Of a stretch of DNA of 64,000 nt, positions 41,126 through 50,880 are shown in pieces. The stretch is from Leifsonia sp. Root112D2 (GTDB taxonomy: Bacteria; Actinomycetota; Actinomycetes; Actinomycetales; Microbacteriaceae), in assembly GCF_001424905.1 (NCBI RefSeq), contig NZ_LMCU01000001.1:372001-436000 (forward strand). The letters are read 5' to 3'. Under the pieces are notes generated by a model. The model was not told where the DNA came from. It saw only the letters and a list, made by a program, of their open reading frames with translations, and made no database searches. A program made the translations under genes and the position numbers. The number at the start of each line of letters is the position of its first letter. The stretch's first letter is position 1.

Positions 41126-42580
41126 CTACTCGGACTTCGCAGTGGAGGAGAGCGGTGCGGCGATGTCTTCGAGTGACTTGCGTTCGGAGTCGATGCCGAG
41201 GAACACCTCCACCAGACCAGCCGCGATCATGAGGCCAGCCCCCAGAAAGTAGCCGAATCTCACCGAAGCGGCACCCTGGTCGATGAACTGGCCGAACAGG
41301 ATCGGGCCGATGATGCCACCCAGGCCGGTTCCCACCGCATAGAAGAACGCAATGGCCATGGCCCGGGTTTCCATCGGAAAGATTTCACTCACCGTGAGAT
41401 AGGCCGCACTCGCTCCGGCCGAAGCGAAGAAGAAGACGACAACCCAGCACACGGTCAATCCCACCGCGTTGAGCGCGCCAGCCTGCCAGAGCAGGCCGGT
41501 GCCGACCAGCAGCGCGCCTGACCCGATATAACAACCGCTGATCATGACCCGGCGGCCGATGCTGTCGAACAACGAACCGAGCAGCAGCGGGCCGAGAAAA
41601 TTGCCGATGGCTATCGGCACAAGCGACCACGGCGCTATCGAGTCTGAAACATGGAACAGCTTGGTGAGAACGAGCGCATAGGTGAAGAAGACGGCGTTAT
41701 AGAGGAACGCCTGTCCGATGAAGAGTGAAAGGCCCAGTATCGAGCGCCTCGGATACACGCTGAAGCCCACGCGAATGATCTCCCCGAAACCGGTGGTCTT
41801 GCGCTGCTTGATCTCTATCTCGGCGTCGTCGCCGACGGCATCGAGCGATTCTCCGGATGTCTTCTCCACTTCTTTCTCGATGTCACCGACCAGCGCCTCG
41901 GCCTCTTTATCCAGGCCGTGGATGAACTGCCACCGTGGCGACTCCGGCACGTTGCGTCGCACCAGAAGGATCAGCACGCCGAGCACCGCGCCAAGCCCGA
42001 AGGCCAGCCGCCAGCCGAGGTCGGCCGCGAAGATATCGGTGTTCAGCAGCACAACCGTGAGCATCGCGCCGAACGCCGTGCCGAGCCAGTACGAGCCGTT
42101 GATCGCCAGGTCGACGACCCCGCGGCGCTTGGCCGGGATGAGCTCGTCGATGGCCGAGTTGATGGCCGAGTACTCTCCCCCGATGCCCGCCCCCGTGAAG
42201 AAGCGACAAATGAAGAAGTACAGCGGAGTGAAGGAGAAGGCCGTGAGCACGGTGGCCAGCAGATACAGGCCGAGCGTGATCATGAAGAGTTTCTTGCGGC
42301 CGAAGCGGTCGGTGAGATAGCCGAAGAACAGGGAGCCCACGCAGGCGCCGGCAACATAGACGGCTGCGGCAAGCCCGATCTGGCCGGTCGTGAGCCCGAG
42401 CCCGCTGCTGTGTTCGGTGAGACGCGAGGCAATGGCGCCCACGATGGTCACCTCGAGGCCGTCGAGTATCCACACGGTGCCGAGGCCGATCACGATCATC
42501 CAGTGCCACCGCGACCACGGCAGCCGATCCATTCGAGCCGGGATCGAGGTGCGGATGGTCTTCAATTCCGTTTGTGACAT
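41126..42580 (-). CDS. MFS transporter, metabolite:H+ symporter-like
   Basis: A 484-residue major facilitator with 12 segments. The early loop YLTDRFGRKKLFMITL (motif A), the RFFTGAGIGGEYSAINSAID stretch in segment 4 and DELIPAKRRG are typical of sugar/acid:H+ symporters (MHS/AAHS types), which take up aromatic or organic acids. A cytoplasmic acidic segment (about residues 210-270) separates the two halves. The substrate is unknown. GGGGGAG precedes the ATG. The divergent efflux gene and the palindrome cluster at 42648-42690 lie upstream. Confidence 0.88.
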   Translation of the reverse strand: MSQTELKTIRTSIPARMDRLPWSRWHWMIVIGLGTVWILDGLEVTIVGAIASRLTEHSSGLGLTTGQIGLAAAVYVAGACVGSLFFGYLTDRFGRKKLFMITLGLYLLATVLTAFSFTPLYFFICRFFTGAGIGGEYSAINSAIDELIPAKRRGVVDLAINGSYWLGTAFGAMLTVVLLNTDIFAADLGWRLAFGLGAVLGVLILLVRRNVPESPRWQFIHGLDKEAEALVGDIEKEVEKTSGESLDAVGDDAEIEIKQRKTTGFGEIIRVGFSVYPRRSILGLSLFIGQAFLYNAVFFTYALVLTKLFHVSDSIAPWSLVPIAIGNFLGPLLLGSLFDSIGRRVMISGCYIGSGALLVGTGLLWQAGALNAVGLTVCWVVVFFFASAGASAAYLTVSEIFPMETRAMAIAFFYAVGTGLGGIIGPILFGQFIDQGAASVRFGYFLGAGLMIAAGLVEVFLGIDSERKSLEDIAAPLSSTAKSE

Positions 42581-42647
42581 GTCTCCCCCTCAGCGATATC
42601 CGCACCGTACCCCCGTGGCCATGGCCGCGCCAGAAACCCGAGCGCCA

Positions 42648-42690
42648 TCAACTAGTTGACTCAAGTCAACTAGATATATATAGTTGACCA
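42648..42690 (+). promoter_or_regulatory. Promoter and clustered MarR-type operators of the DHA2 efflux gene
   Basis: CTAGTTGACT (42652-42661) and AGTCAACTAG (42664-42673) form a perfect inverted repeat with a 2-bp spacer; overlapping copies of TCAACTAG and TAGTTGACCA give further half-sites. The repeat contains the -35 TTGACT (42656-42661), and 17 bp later lies the -10 TATAGT (42679-42684). Binding would block the promoter completely. Confidence 0.75.
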
Positions 42691-42773
42691 GTTACAACCA
42701 TCTAGGTTGTTTGCTGAGGCGCACCGTCGAGCCGACGCTCTCGTCCGTCATCACCAGACTTTGGAGTTCATCA

Positions 42774-44546
42774 ATGTCGCGTGCTCTCACGCAGGATGCC
42801 CCGGCTTCCACCACCCCGGCGGGAATCGCCATGACACACCGCCAGGTTCTCGAGGCGCTTTCGGGCCTTCTGCTGGGCATGTTCGTCGCGATCCTCGCCA
42901 GCACGGTCGTCTCGACCTCGCTTCCGCGCATCATCTCCGACCTCAAGGGCGACCAGACGGCCTACACCTGGGTGGTGACGTCCACCCTGCTGGCCACGAC
43001 GGTTTCCACGCCCATCTGGGGAAAACTGGCCGACCTCTTCAATCGCAAGCTGCTCATTCAGCTCTCCCTCGTGGTGTTCGTGGTGGGCTCCGCGCTGGCC
43101 GGCTTCTCGACGAACACGGACATGCTCATCGGCTTCCGCGTGCTGCAGGGCCTCGGCGCCGGCGGTCTCACGGCGCTCAGCCAGATCATCCTGGCCGACA
43201 TCATCAGCCCCCGCGAACGCGGTCGGTACATGGGTCTGTTCGGCGCCGTCATGGGCGTCGGAACCGTGGGCGGGCCGCTGATCGGCGGGCTGCTCACCGA
43301 CTCGCTCGGCTGGCGCTGGAATTTCTACGTGGGCGTGCCGTTCGCGATCATCGCCATTCTGCTGCTGCAGAAGACCCTGCGGCTGCCGAAGGGATCCGGC
43401 CGCAAGGTTTCCATCGACTACTTCGGCGCGATTCTCATCGCCGGCGGTGTCTCACTGCTGCTCATCTGGGTCTCTCTCGCTGGGCAGGCCGGTCAGTTTG
43501 AGTGGGCATCCTGGACATCACTGATCATGGTGGGCATCGCGGCGCTTGCCCTCATCGGAGCCGTCATCGTTGAGCTCAACGTGAAAGAGCCCATCATTCC
43601 GATGCACCTCTTCAAGAACCGCACCTTCACCTTTGCGACCATCGCCAGCATCACCGTCGGTGTCGCCATGTTCGGCGCATCCATCTTCCTCAGCCAGTAC
43701 ATGCAGCTCGCACGAGGCGCTTCGCCGACCCAGTCCGGCCTCCTGACCCTGCCGATGGTCATCGGCATGCTCGGCTCCTCGATCGTGGTCGGCCAGCTCA
43801 TCAGTCGCTTCGGCAAGTGGAAGGTCTACATGGTGGCGGGATCGGTCTCGTTCACCGCCGGTATGTTCCTGCTCGGCACCGTGAGTTACAACACCAACTA
43901 CGTGCTGCTGGCCGTGTTCATGTTCCTGCTCGGCATCGGCGTGGGCGTGGTCATGCAGAACCTCGTGCTGATCGTGCAGAACGTCGTTTCCCCGCGTGAC
44001 ATGGGCGCCGCCAGCGCCTCGGTCACCTTCTTCCGCAGCCTCGGTGGCACCATCGGTGTCTCGGTCATGGGATCGATTCTCGGCTCCAAAGTGGTCGAGC
44101 TGATCGGCGACAAGACGGATGCGCTCCAGTCCGCGATTGCGCACCTCGGGGCGGGCGGCGCGAAGGTTGCCGCGGCCCTGCAGAGCGGAACCATCCCCAA
44201 GGTGAGCGCCCTGCCCGAGAGCGTTCGCGTGATCATCGAGTCTGTCTACGGAGACGCCGTGGCACACATCTTCCTCGTCGCCGCGCCTGTCGCTGTCATC
44301 ACCATCATCGCCGTGATCCTGATCCCGAACGCGAAGCTGGGCACCAAGACGACGCTGGAGCGGCTGGCCGAGGAACCGAAGGGGCCGCAGGCAACGCATC
44401 CGACTGTCATCGAAGAGGCCGAGGAGACCATCGTCGAGGTCGGCGAGGCCATGGCGGGTTCCGGTCCGTTCACGGCATCAGTGCCTGTTGTATCCGCTCC
44501 AACGGGACCCGCTCACCGGGCGGATACTCCCGCCCGAAATCGCTAA
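42774..44546 (+). CDS. DHA2-family multidrug efflux MFS transporter
   Basis: A 590-residue exporter with 14 predicted segments. Motif A-like GKLADLFNRKLLIQ follows segment 2, RVLQGLGAGGLTALSQIILA marks segment 4, and VGGPLIGGLLTDSLGWRWNF is motif C. An extended tail follows the last segment. The frame extends to 42684, but that point lies in the -10 box, so the ATG at 42774 with GGAG upstream is the start. A MarR gene follows 24 bp downstream and probably controls it through the palindromes at 42648-42690, a standard inducible efflux arrangement. Confidence 0.93.
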   Translation: MSRALTQDAPASTTPAGIAMTHRQVLEALSGLLLGMFVAILASTVVSTSLPRIISDLKGDQTAYTWVVTSTLLATTVSTPIWGKLADLFNRKLLIQLSLVVFVVGSALAGFSTNTDMLIGFRVLQGLGAGGLTALSQIILADIISPRERGRYMGLFGAVMGVGTVGGPLIGGLLTDSLGWRWNFYVGVPFAIIAILLLQKTLRLPKGSGRKVSIDYFGAILIAGGVSLLLIWVSLAGQAGQFEWASWTSLIMVGIAALALIGAVIVELNVKEPIIPMHLFKNRTFTFATIASITVGVAMFGASIFLSQYMQLARGASPTQSGLLTLPMVIGMLGSSIVVGQLISRFGKWKVYMVAGSVSFTAGMFLLGTVSYNTNYVLLAVFMFLLGIGVGVVMQNLVLIVQNVVSPRDMGAASASVTFFRSLGGTIGVSVMGSILGSKVVELIGDKTDALQSAIAHLGAGGAKVAAALQSGTIPKVSALPESVRVIIESVYGDAVAHIFLVAAPVAVITIIAVILIPNAKLGTKTTLERLAEEPKGPQATHPTVIEEAEETIVEVGEAMAGSGPFTASVPVVSAPTGPAHRADTPARNR

Positions 44547-44570
44547 GCGAGCGCGACTATGATCCTTGCC

Positions 44571-45023
44571 ATGACGGCAGCCGACCAGCATGTCTCCAGC
44601 GCGGCCATCGCATCCGTGGAAGAGCAATTCACCATTCTGTACACGCGGGTGCGTGCGGGAATGCGCGATCGCGCCTCCCGCGTGCACCCCGAGTTGCAGC
44701 CGCTCGGCTTCACCGTGCTGGCCACCCTTTTGCGCTGCGGTCCGACCCACGCCGGGGCGATGGCCGAGCGGCTCGACCTGGACAAGAGCATGATGAGTCG
44801 TCAGGTGCGGCAGCTCGAGGGCATGGGACTCATCACCCGCGAATCCGACCCGAACGACCGACGGGCCGCCTACCTGGTGGCGACGGCGGATGCGCAGACC
44901 CGCGTCGCCGCCGTGCGTCGGGCCGACCAGAAAAGCCTGCACGCCGGCCTCGCCGACTGGCAACTCGGCGACCTGGAGAAGCTCGTCGAATTGCTGGAAC
45001 GGCTCAACAGCCTGAGCGAATAG
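44571..45023 (+). CDS. MarR-family regulator linked to DHA2 efflux
   Basis: A 150-residue winged-helix protein. Its core is AGAMAERLDLDKSMMSRQVR, with the wing GLITRESDPNDRRAAYLVA. I chose the ATG at 44571 rather than the one at 44559: TATGAT (44558-44563), 7 nt upstream, looks like a -10 and would leave a leaderless message. It is the only regulator next to the efflux gene, so it is the best candidate for binding 42648-42690. The ligand is unknown. Confidence 0.9.
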   Translation: MTAADQHVSSAAIASVEEQFTILYTRVRAGMRDRASRVHPELQPLGFTVLATLLRCGPTHAGAMAERLDLDKSMMSRQVRQLEGMGLITRESDPNDRRAAYLVATADAQTRVAAVRRADQKSLHAGLADWQLGDLEKLVELLERLNSLSE

Positions 45024-45031
45024 TCGCCGAG

Positions 45032-45892
45032 TCAGTCGCGCCAGGAGTGCTGCGGGTCGAAGCCGAGCACGCGGCGGGCCTTGTCGATCGAGAGCATGGT
45101 GTCGTGCTCGCCGAGCTCGCGGGTAATCGTCACATTCGGAAAGACCTCTGCGACGAGCTCGTCATTCGAGCGGGACATGACCGTGTCCGCCGCCGCGATG
45201 ATGAATCGGTCGAAGCCGGTCTTGTCCAACTCGAGCGCTTTCAGCACGGCCTGTGCGCCGTCGCGACCATCGATATAGCCCCAAAGGTTCCACTTGCGCA
45301 GCGTCGCATCCGCATCGAAGGAGGCGAACTCGGCGTAGTCCTCCTGGTTCATCACATTGGAGAAGCGCAGGCCGATGATCTTGAGCTGCGGATCCCAGCG
45401 GGTCAGCTCGATCGCCATTTGCTCCTCGAGGTGCTTCACCAGCGAGTACACGCTCTCGGGGCGTGCTGGGTATTCCTCGTCGACTGGAATGTACGGCGGC
45501 GGAACGTCGAACGGCAGCCCGAGAACCGTCTCACTCGAGGCATAGACGATGTTGCGGATGCCGGCCCGGCGCGCGGCCTCGAACACGTTGAATGTGGCCA
45601 GGATGTTGTTGTGAAAGGTGGCCACATCGCTCATGATGCCCGGGGCCGGGATCGCAGCCAGATGAACGAGGGCGTCGTATTTGTCAGGCACAGCGCCGGG
45701 CGCCTCCGAGCCGTCGCGCACGCCGAACAGGGCGTCGACGACCTCGCCGTAATCAGTGATGTTCACCTTCAGAAAGCCGGGACCGCGTTGACCGACCGCG
45801 TCGAGGTTGGTGACATGGTGGCCGGCGTCGCGCAATACGGCGACGACCGTGCTGCCGAGTTTTCCTGAGCCTCCGGTGACGGCGATTCTCAT
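45032..45892 (-). CDS. NAD-dependent epimerase/dehydratase (extended SDR)
   Basis: A 286-residue extended short-chain dehydrogenase. MRIAVTGGSGKLGSTVVAVL has the nucleotide-binding GGSGKLG at 7-13. VYASSETVLG supplies the conserved Ser, and YSLVKHLEEQ at about residue 155 supplies the catalytic Tyr-xxx-Lys. It resembles NAD(P)-dependent sugar epimerases or uronate dehydrogenases; the substrate is not decided. GAAGGAG 5 nt before the ATG at 45892 fixes the start. It is convergent with the MarR gene (8-bp gap) and lies downstream of a REP-like repeat. Confidence 0.85.
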   Translation of the reverse strand: MRIAVTGGSGKLGSTVVAVLRDAGHHVTNLDAVGQRGPGFLKVNITDYGEVVDALFGVRDGSEAPGAVPDKYDALVHLAAIPAPGIMSDVATFHNNILATFNVFEAARRAGIRNIVYASSETVLGLPFDVPPPYIPVDEEYPARPESVYSLVKHLEEQMAIELTRWDPQLKIIGLRFSNVMNQEDYAEFASFDADATLRKWNLWGYIDGRDGAQAVLKALELDKTGFDRFIIAAADTVMSRSNDELVAEVFPNVTITRELGEHDTMLSIDKARRVLGFDPQHSWRD

Positions 45893-45942
45893 GTGTGCTC
45901 CTTCGTGCGCATCGAGATTCCAGTCTGGCACCCGTCGCGCCG

Positions 45943-45982
45943 GGTCTCGATACACGCCGAAGACGGCGTTACTCGACCAGCG
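45943..45982. repeat. REP-like palindrome, second variant, forming the histidine kinase 3' end
   Basis: GGTCTCGATACACGCC...GGCGTTACTCGACCAGCGG, related to the copy at 41082-41123. The last codons of the histidine kinase gene (Leu-Val-Glu-stop, bases 45980-45969) lie inside it. Confidence 0.75.
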
Positions 45983-47549
45983 GATCCACCACGGCCAGCG
46001 GAAGGCTCACCGCGAACGCGGTGGCACCGGGGTCGCTTGTGACAGTGACCTCGCCCCCGTGCGCCTCGACGACGGCGTGCACTATCGCGAGCCCCAGCCC
46101 GGTTGAGCCGGTCGCCCGGGAGCGGGAGCCGTCTCCGCGCACGAAGCGCTCAAACAGCGTGGGCTGCAGATCTTCGGGGATTCCCGGCCCGTTGTCGGAG
46201 ACAGTGATCACGGCGCGCGGTTCTGGCTCCGACACGACGGCAATGCCCGCGGTGACCGCCGTGCCCTCCGGGGTGTGTACCCGCGCGTTGGCGAGCAGAT
46301 TGGTCACCACCTGCTGCAGCCTCGCGGCGTCGCCCGGCACCTCGACGGGCTCCTCAGGGAGTTCCAGCGACCACACGTGATCGGGCCCGGCAGCATGTGC
46401 GTCGCTCACGGCATCGATCAGCATGCTCGTCAGGTCAACCGGCTTGCGCTCGAGATCGCGCCCTTCATCGAGCCGGGCGAGCAACAGCAGGTCTTCGACG
46501 AGCGAGGTCATGCGGGTGGCCTCGGATTCGATGCGGCCGATCGAGCGCGTCACATCCGCCGGCAGTTCGTGCGGAGAACGGCGGGTCAGCTCGGCGTAAC
46601 CGCGGATGGAGGCGAGCGGCGTGCGCAACTCGTGGCTGGCATCCGCGACGAACTGGCGCACTTTCTTCTCGCTGTTCTGCCGGGCGGTCAGTGCCGAACC
46701 GATGTGGCCGAGCATGCGGTTGAGTGCCGCGCCCATGGTGCCCACCTCGGTGCGGGTGTCGGCATCCGATTCGGGCACGCGCACGGCCAACGCCACGTCA
46801 CCGCTGTCGAGCGGCAGTTCGGAGACCTGCAAGGCCGCCCCCGTCATGCGCTCCAGGGGGCGCAGTGCGAGGCGCACGATGAAGGTGCCTGCGACGGCGA
46901 GAAGAGCAAGGCCGAGCACCGTGATCACGATGAGCGTGACGATCAGCTGCGACAGGGTGCCGTTCACCTCGGACAGGGGCAGGCCGATCACCAGACCATC
47001 GCCGGTCGGCAGGGTGGCCGCGACCACCCTATATTCGCCGAGGCCGGAGCCGAGATTGATGGTGCGCGGGCGGGCGTCACGCGGAATGGAAAGCAACTGG
47101 CTGACATGCACCGTGACCGATTTGGTGGTCGCCGAGGGGTCGAGGTAGCCACCGGCAAGAATGTTGCCGCCGGAGATCAGCGCGCCGAACGTTCCGGTCG
47201 GCTGGCCTCGCGCGCCCACCACGGCGTTGATCGGCGCGTTCGGATTGCCACCGAAGCTGCCGGGGTCGCGCAGAACGGCGCTGCGTCCGCGGTCGACGGC
47301 GCTGTCCAACTGCTGGTCGAGACGGCCCATGAGCGAGCTCTGCAATGCCAGCACGCTGATGAGCCCTATGACGATGCTGACCACGGCGAGCAGGGCCACC
47401 ATGGCGAGAACAAGGCGGCTGCGCAGGGTCCAGGTGCCGAAGCGGCGAATGTGGATGCGATCGCGCAGGCGGGTAGGGGGGTGCGCTGCGGGTTGAGGAG
47501 GGCTCGACGAAGGAGGGCCCGTCTCGAAACCGGCATCGGCCTCGCTCAT
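45969..47549 (-). CDS. Sensor histidine kinase (HAMP-HisKA-HATPase)
   Basis: A 526-residue membrane kinase. Two membrane segments (about 46-70 and 202-225) flank a 130-residue external sensor domain. A HAMP linker follows (ALRPLERMTGAA); the phosphoacceptor is His306 in FVADASHELRTPLASI, and ATP-binding boxes occur as NLLANARVHTPEG, SDNGPGIPEDL and STGLGLAI. The ATG at 47549 overlaps the response regulator stop (ATGA). Residues 8-20 (FETGPPSSSPPQP) are encoded by a repeat unit (47491-47531), and the last codons and stop lie in another (45943-45982). The signal is unknown; the MacB/FtsX-type ABC exporter across the divergent gap is a plausible target. Confidence 0.94.
   Translation of the reverse strand: MSEADAGFETGPPSSSPPQPAAHPPTRLRDRIHIRRFGTWTLRSRLVLAMVALLAVVSIVIGLISVLALQSSLMGRLDQQLDSAVDRGRSAVLRDPGSFGGNPNAPINAVVGARGQPTGTFGALISGGNILAGGYLDPSATTKSVTVHVSQLLSIPRDARPRTINLGSGLGEYRVVAATLPTGDGLVIGLPLSEVNGTLSQLIVTLIVITVLGLALLAVAGTFIVRLALRPLERMTGAALQVSELPLDSGDVALAVRVPESDADTRTEVGTMGAALNRMLGHIGSALTARQNSEKKVRQFVADASHELRTPLASIRGYAELTRRSPHELPADVTRSIGRIESEATRMTSLVEDLLLLARLDEGRDLERKPVDLTSMLIDAVSDAHAAGPDHVWSLELPEEPVEVPGDAARLQQVVTNLLANARVHTPEGTAVTAGIAVVSEPEPRAVITVSDNGPGIPEDLQPTLFERFVRGDGSRSRATGSTGLGLAIVHAVVEAHGGEVTVTSDPGATAFAVSLPLAVVDPLVE
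47491..47531. repeat. Single REP-like unit inside the histidine kinase coding region
   Basis: One complete unit from GGTTGAGGAG (47491-47500) to GTCTCGAAACC (47521-47531), the same as in the elements at 5128-5224 and 29146-29234. Its reading frame is open and encodes part of the low-complexity cytoplasmic N-terminus. Confidence 0.75.
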
Positions 47550-48313
47550 GTGGCGGCCTTCACCATGTATCCCGCACCGCGCACCGTGTGGATCATCGGC
47601 GTGCGCCCGGCATCGATCTTCTTGCGCAGATAGGAGATGTAGAGCTCGACAACGCTCGAGGAACCGCCGAAGTCGTAGCTCCACACCCGGTCGAGAATCT
47701 GGGCCTTGCTGAGCACGCGGCGCGGATTGCGCATGAGAAAGCGCAGCAGCTCGAACTCGGTGGCGGTCAGCGACACGGGCTCACCATCGCGGTGCACCTC
47801 GTAGCTGTCTTCGTCGAGAACGAGGTCGCCAACGGTGAGAATCGGGTCGGAGGCATCCGCGATCGCCGTGCGCGAGCGGCGCAGTAGGCCGCGCAGTCGG
47901 GCGACGAGCTCCTCGAGGCTGAACGGCTTGGTGACGTAGTCGTCTCCCCCGGCGGTGAGTCCGGCGATGCGATCGTCGAGGGCATCCTTCGCGGTGAGAA
48001 ACAGCACGGGCGCCTCATAGCCGTCGGCGCGCATGCGGCCGAGCACCTGCAGCCCGTCGATGTCCGGCAGCATGATGTCGAGCACGACGACATCCGGCTT
48101 GAACTCGCGGGCGAGCGTGAGCGCCTGCTGGCCGTTCGGGGCGGTGCGCACCTCCCAGGACTCGTAATGCAGGGCCATCGACAACAGATCGGTCAGCGTG
48201 GCCTCGTCGTCGACGACGAGCACGCGGATGGCGCTGCCGTCGGGGCGACGCAGCACGGTTCGCGGCTGATTACGGGAGGAAGCGCCCTCGTTCGGGCGGT
48301 CAGAGATGCTCAC
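47546..48313 (-). CDS. OmpR/PhoB-family response regulator
   Basis: A 255-residue regulator. The receiver domain has the acidic pair in VLVVDDEATL, the phosphorylated Asp at about 79 in VVLDIMLPD, the Thr in FLTAKDA and the Lys in YVTKPFS. The C-terminal winged helix includes LTATEFELLRFLMRNPRRVL and VRGAGYMV. I chose the GTG at 48313 because CATAAT (48326-48321) lies 7 nt upstream as the -10 of a leaderless transcript; the in-frame GTG at 48331 and ATG at 48322 would start before or inside it. It overlaps the kinase gene by 4 bp. Confidence 0.94.
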   Translation of the reverse strand: MSISDRPNEGASSRNQPRTVLRRPDGSAIRVLVVDDEATLTDLLSMALHYESWEVRTAPNGQQALTLAREFKPDVVVLDIMLPDIDGLQVLGRMRADGYEAPVLFLTAKDALDDRIAGLTAGGDDYVTKPFSLEELVARLRGLLRRSRTAIADASDPILTVGDLVLDEDSYEVHRDGEPVSLTATEFELLRFLMRNPRRVLSKAQILDRVWSYDFGGSSSVVELYISYLRKKIDAGRTPMIHTVRGAGYMVKAAT

Positions 48314-48555
48314 GCTCCCCATTATGCGCACGCCGCTGCCGGGCCCACTATGAAGAAACTATGTGGATGCTGTGAGTCTCGTGGATTCGTTGGGCCACGC
48401 GGTGAATCGAGTCGCCACAGCGGCATCCATCACCCTCAGCAAAACCATAGCCTCGACCTAGACGCGGCATAGCCGGGGTTTCTACTCTCAGCCTGTCCGG
48501 CCCTGCTCCGCCTTCGCGAAGCACGCGATGCACGGGCCTGCTTCGTAGGAGAGAA

Positions 48556-50151
48556 ATGTTCGGAACGTATCTGCGACGCGAGCTCACGAATCGCCGCAAA
48601 CAAACGGTGATCATCGCGGTAGGACTGGCGCTGGCCATAGCGCTCGTGATCATCGTGAATTCCGTTGCTGCCGGGGTGAAGGATGCGCAAGCCTCCGTTC
48701 TGCAGTCGGTCTACGGGGTCGGCACCGATGTGACCGTCACGCAGCCCGCGCAGGCGGCGAGCGCCACCACGACGGGCGGAGGGCCGGGTGGGGGCGGCCG
48801 CTTCGACTTCGGGGCCAAGCCGGGGGCATCCGGTTCATCGACGGGCAGCCAGACCATTCATCAGTCGCGGCTCGAATCCGAGCGCGGGGCGACCACCATG
48901 GCGGCGACGAGCCTGGACAAGGCGAGCGCCGTGCAGAATGTGGCCACGGCCACCGGGGTGCTCTCGCTGACAAACACCACCTTCGACGGAACGCTGCCGA
49001 ACTTCGCCCAACTGCGCGAGCAACGCCAATCAGGTGGCACGTCAGGCAACGCTTCGGGCGGCGCCACGCAGACTGCCCCGACCGGCGGTGCCGATGGCGC
49101 GGGTGGCAGCTCGTTCAAGGTGGATTCCTTCTCGGTGCTCGGCATCAACCCGGCCGGCAGCGCGGTCGGTCCGCTCTCCTCCGTCTCGCTCTCAAAGGGG
49201 CGCAGCTTCGCCGCCAGCGACACCGGTAAGGATGTCGCGGTGCTCGATGCGAGCTACGCCAAGACCGCGAGCATCGCCGTCGGCGACACCGTGACCATCG
49301 GCGGAACCGACTTTCAGGTGGTCGGCCTGGTGACTGCGAGCGGTTCGGATGCCACGACCGCCGCGAACGTCTACATTCCGCTCGATGTCGCCCAGAAGCT
49401 TTCGAGCAACACCGACAAGATCAGCAGCATCTACGTGAAGGCGGCATCCGCCAGCGATATCGGCTCGATCAAGACCGCGCTGCAGAAGGCGCTGCCCGGA
49501 GCCACGGTGAGCACGCAGGCGGATCTCGCCTCCAGCGTCTCGGGTTCGCTCGGCACCGCCGGTGACCTGGTCGCCAATCTCGGAACCTGGCTCTCGATCA
49601 TCGTGCTCGCCGCGGCCTTCCTCATCGCCATTCTGTTCACGATCTCGGGCGTCACCCGACGCACCCGCGAGTTCGGCACCCTTAAGGCCATCGGCTGGAG
49701 CAACCGCCGCATCGTCGGCCAGGTTGCCGGCGAGTCTGTCGTGCAGGGCCTGATCGGTGGCGTGGTGGGCATCGCCGTCGGCCTCGTCGGCATTGTCATC
49801 GTGAACGTGGTGGCACCAACTCTCTCCGGCGGCGTGGGCAACGGCTTCGCCACCGCCGCCGGAGCAGCCGGGCGGGCGGTGACACGCTCCACGGCTGCTC
49901 CCGGTGGTGGAGCGGGTGGCTTCGGTGGCGGTGCCGGTGCTGGCGGGTTCGGGGGCGGCGGGGCCTTTGCCGGCGCCCGCGAGGCTGCCGCATCGGCCAC
50001 CACCAACGTCGCCCTGCATGCCCCGGTGACCGTGTGGATCATCGTGATTGCCGTTGGCCTGGCCATTCTCGGCGGCCTCATCGCCGGCGCCTTCGGAGGC
50101 TGGCGCGCCGCGAGGCTTCGCCCCGCCGCCGCTCTCCGCTCCGTGGCCTGA
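48556..50151 (+). CDS. FtsX/MacB-type ABC transporter permease
   Basis: A 531-residue permease with one N-terminal segment (about 18-40), a large external MacB-periplasmic-core-like domain (45-330) and three C-terminal segments, the last at about 495-515. The FtsX core is seen in SGVTRRTREFGTLKAIGWSN. Two long Gly/Ser/Thr-rich stretches occur in the external regions (about 72-105, and GGAGGFGGGAGAGGFGGGGA near 455). TAGGAGAG precedes the ATG. It is divergent from the two-component system and followed by its ATPase, so it is probably an exporter or stress-sensing ABC module under that system. The 224-bp gap 48332-48555 has no gene. Confidence 0.9.
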   Translation: MFGTYLRRELTNRRKQTVIIAVGLALAIALVIIVNSVAAGVKDAQASVLQSVYGVGTDVTVTQPAQAASATTTGGGPGGGGRFDFGAKPGASGSSTGSQTIHQSRLESERGATTMAATSLDKASAVQNVATATGVLSLTNTTFDGTLPNFAQLREQRQSGGTSGNASGGATQTAPTGGADGAGGSSFKVDSFSVLGINPAGSAVGPLSSVSLSKGRSFAASDTGKDVAVLDASYAKTASIAVGDTVTIGGTDFQVVGLVTASGSDATTAANVYIPLDVAQKLSSNTDKISSIYVKAASASDIGSIKTALQKALPGATVSTQADLASSVSGSLGTAGDLVANLGTWLSIIVLAAAFLIAILFTISGVTRRTREFGTLKAIGWSNRRIVGQVAGESVVQGLIGGVVGIAVGLVGIVIVNVVAPTLSGGVGNGFATAAGAAGRAVTRSTAAPGGGAGGFGGGAGAGGFGGGGAFAGAREAAASATTNVALHAPVTVWIIVIAVGLAILGGLIAGAFGGWRAARLRPAAALRSVA

Positions 50152-50177
50152 ACCGACTAGCGAACAGGAATACGCAC

Positions 50178-50849
<672 letters not shown>

Positions 50850-50880
50850 CGCGAAGGGTGGCGTGTGGCAGACTTGCGGC

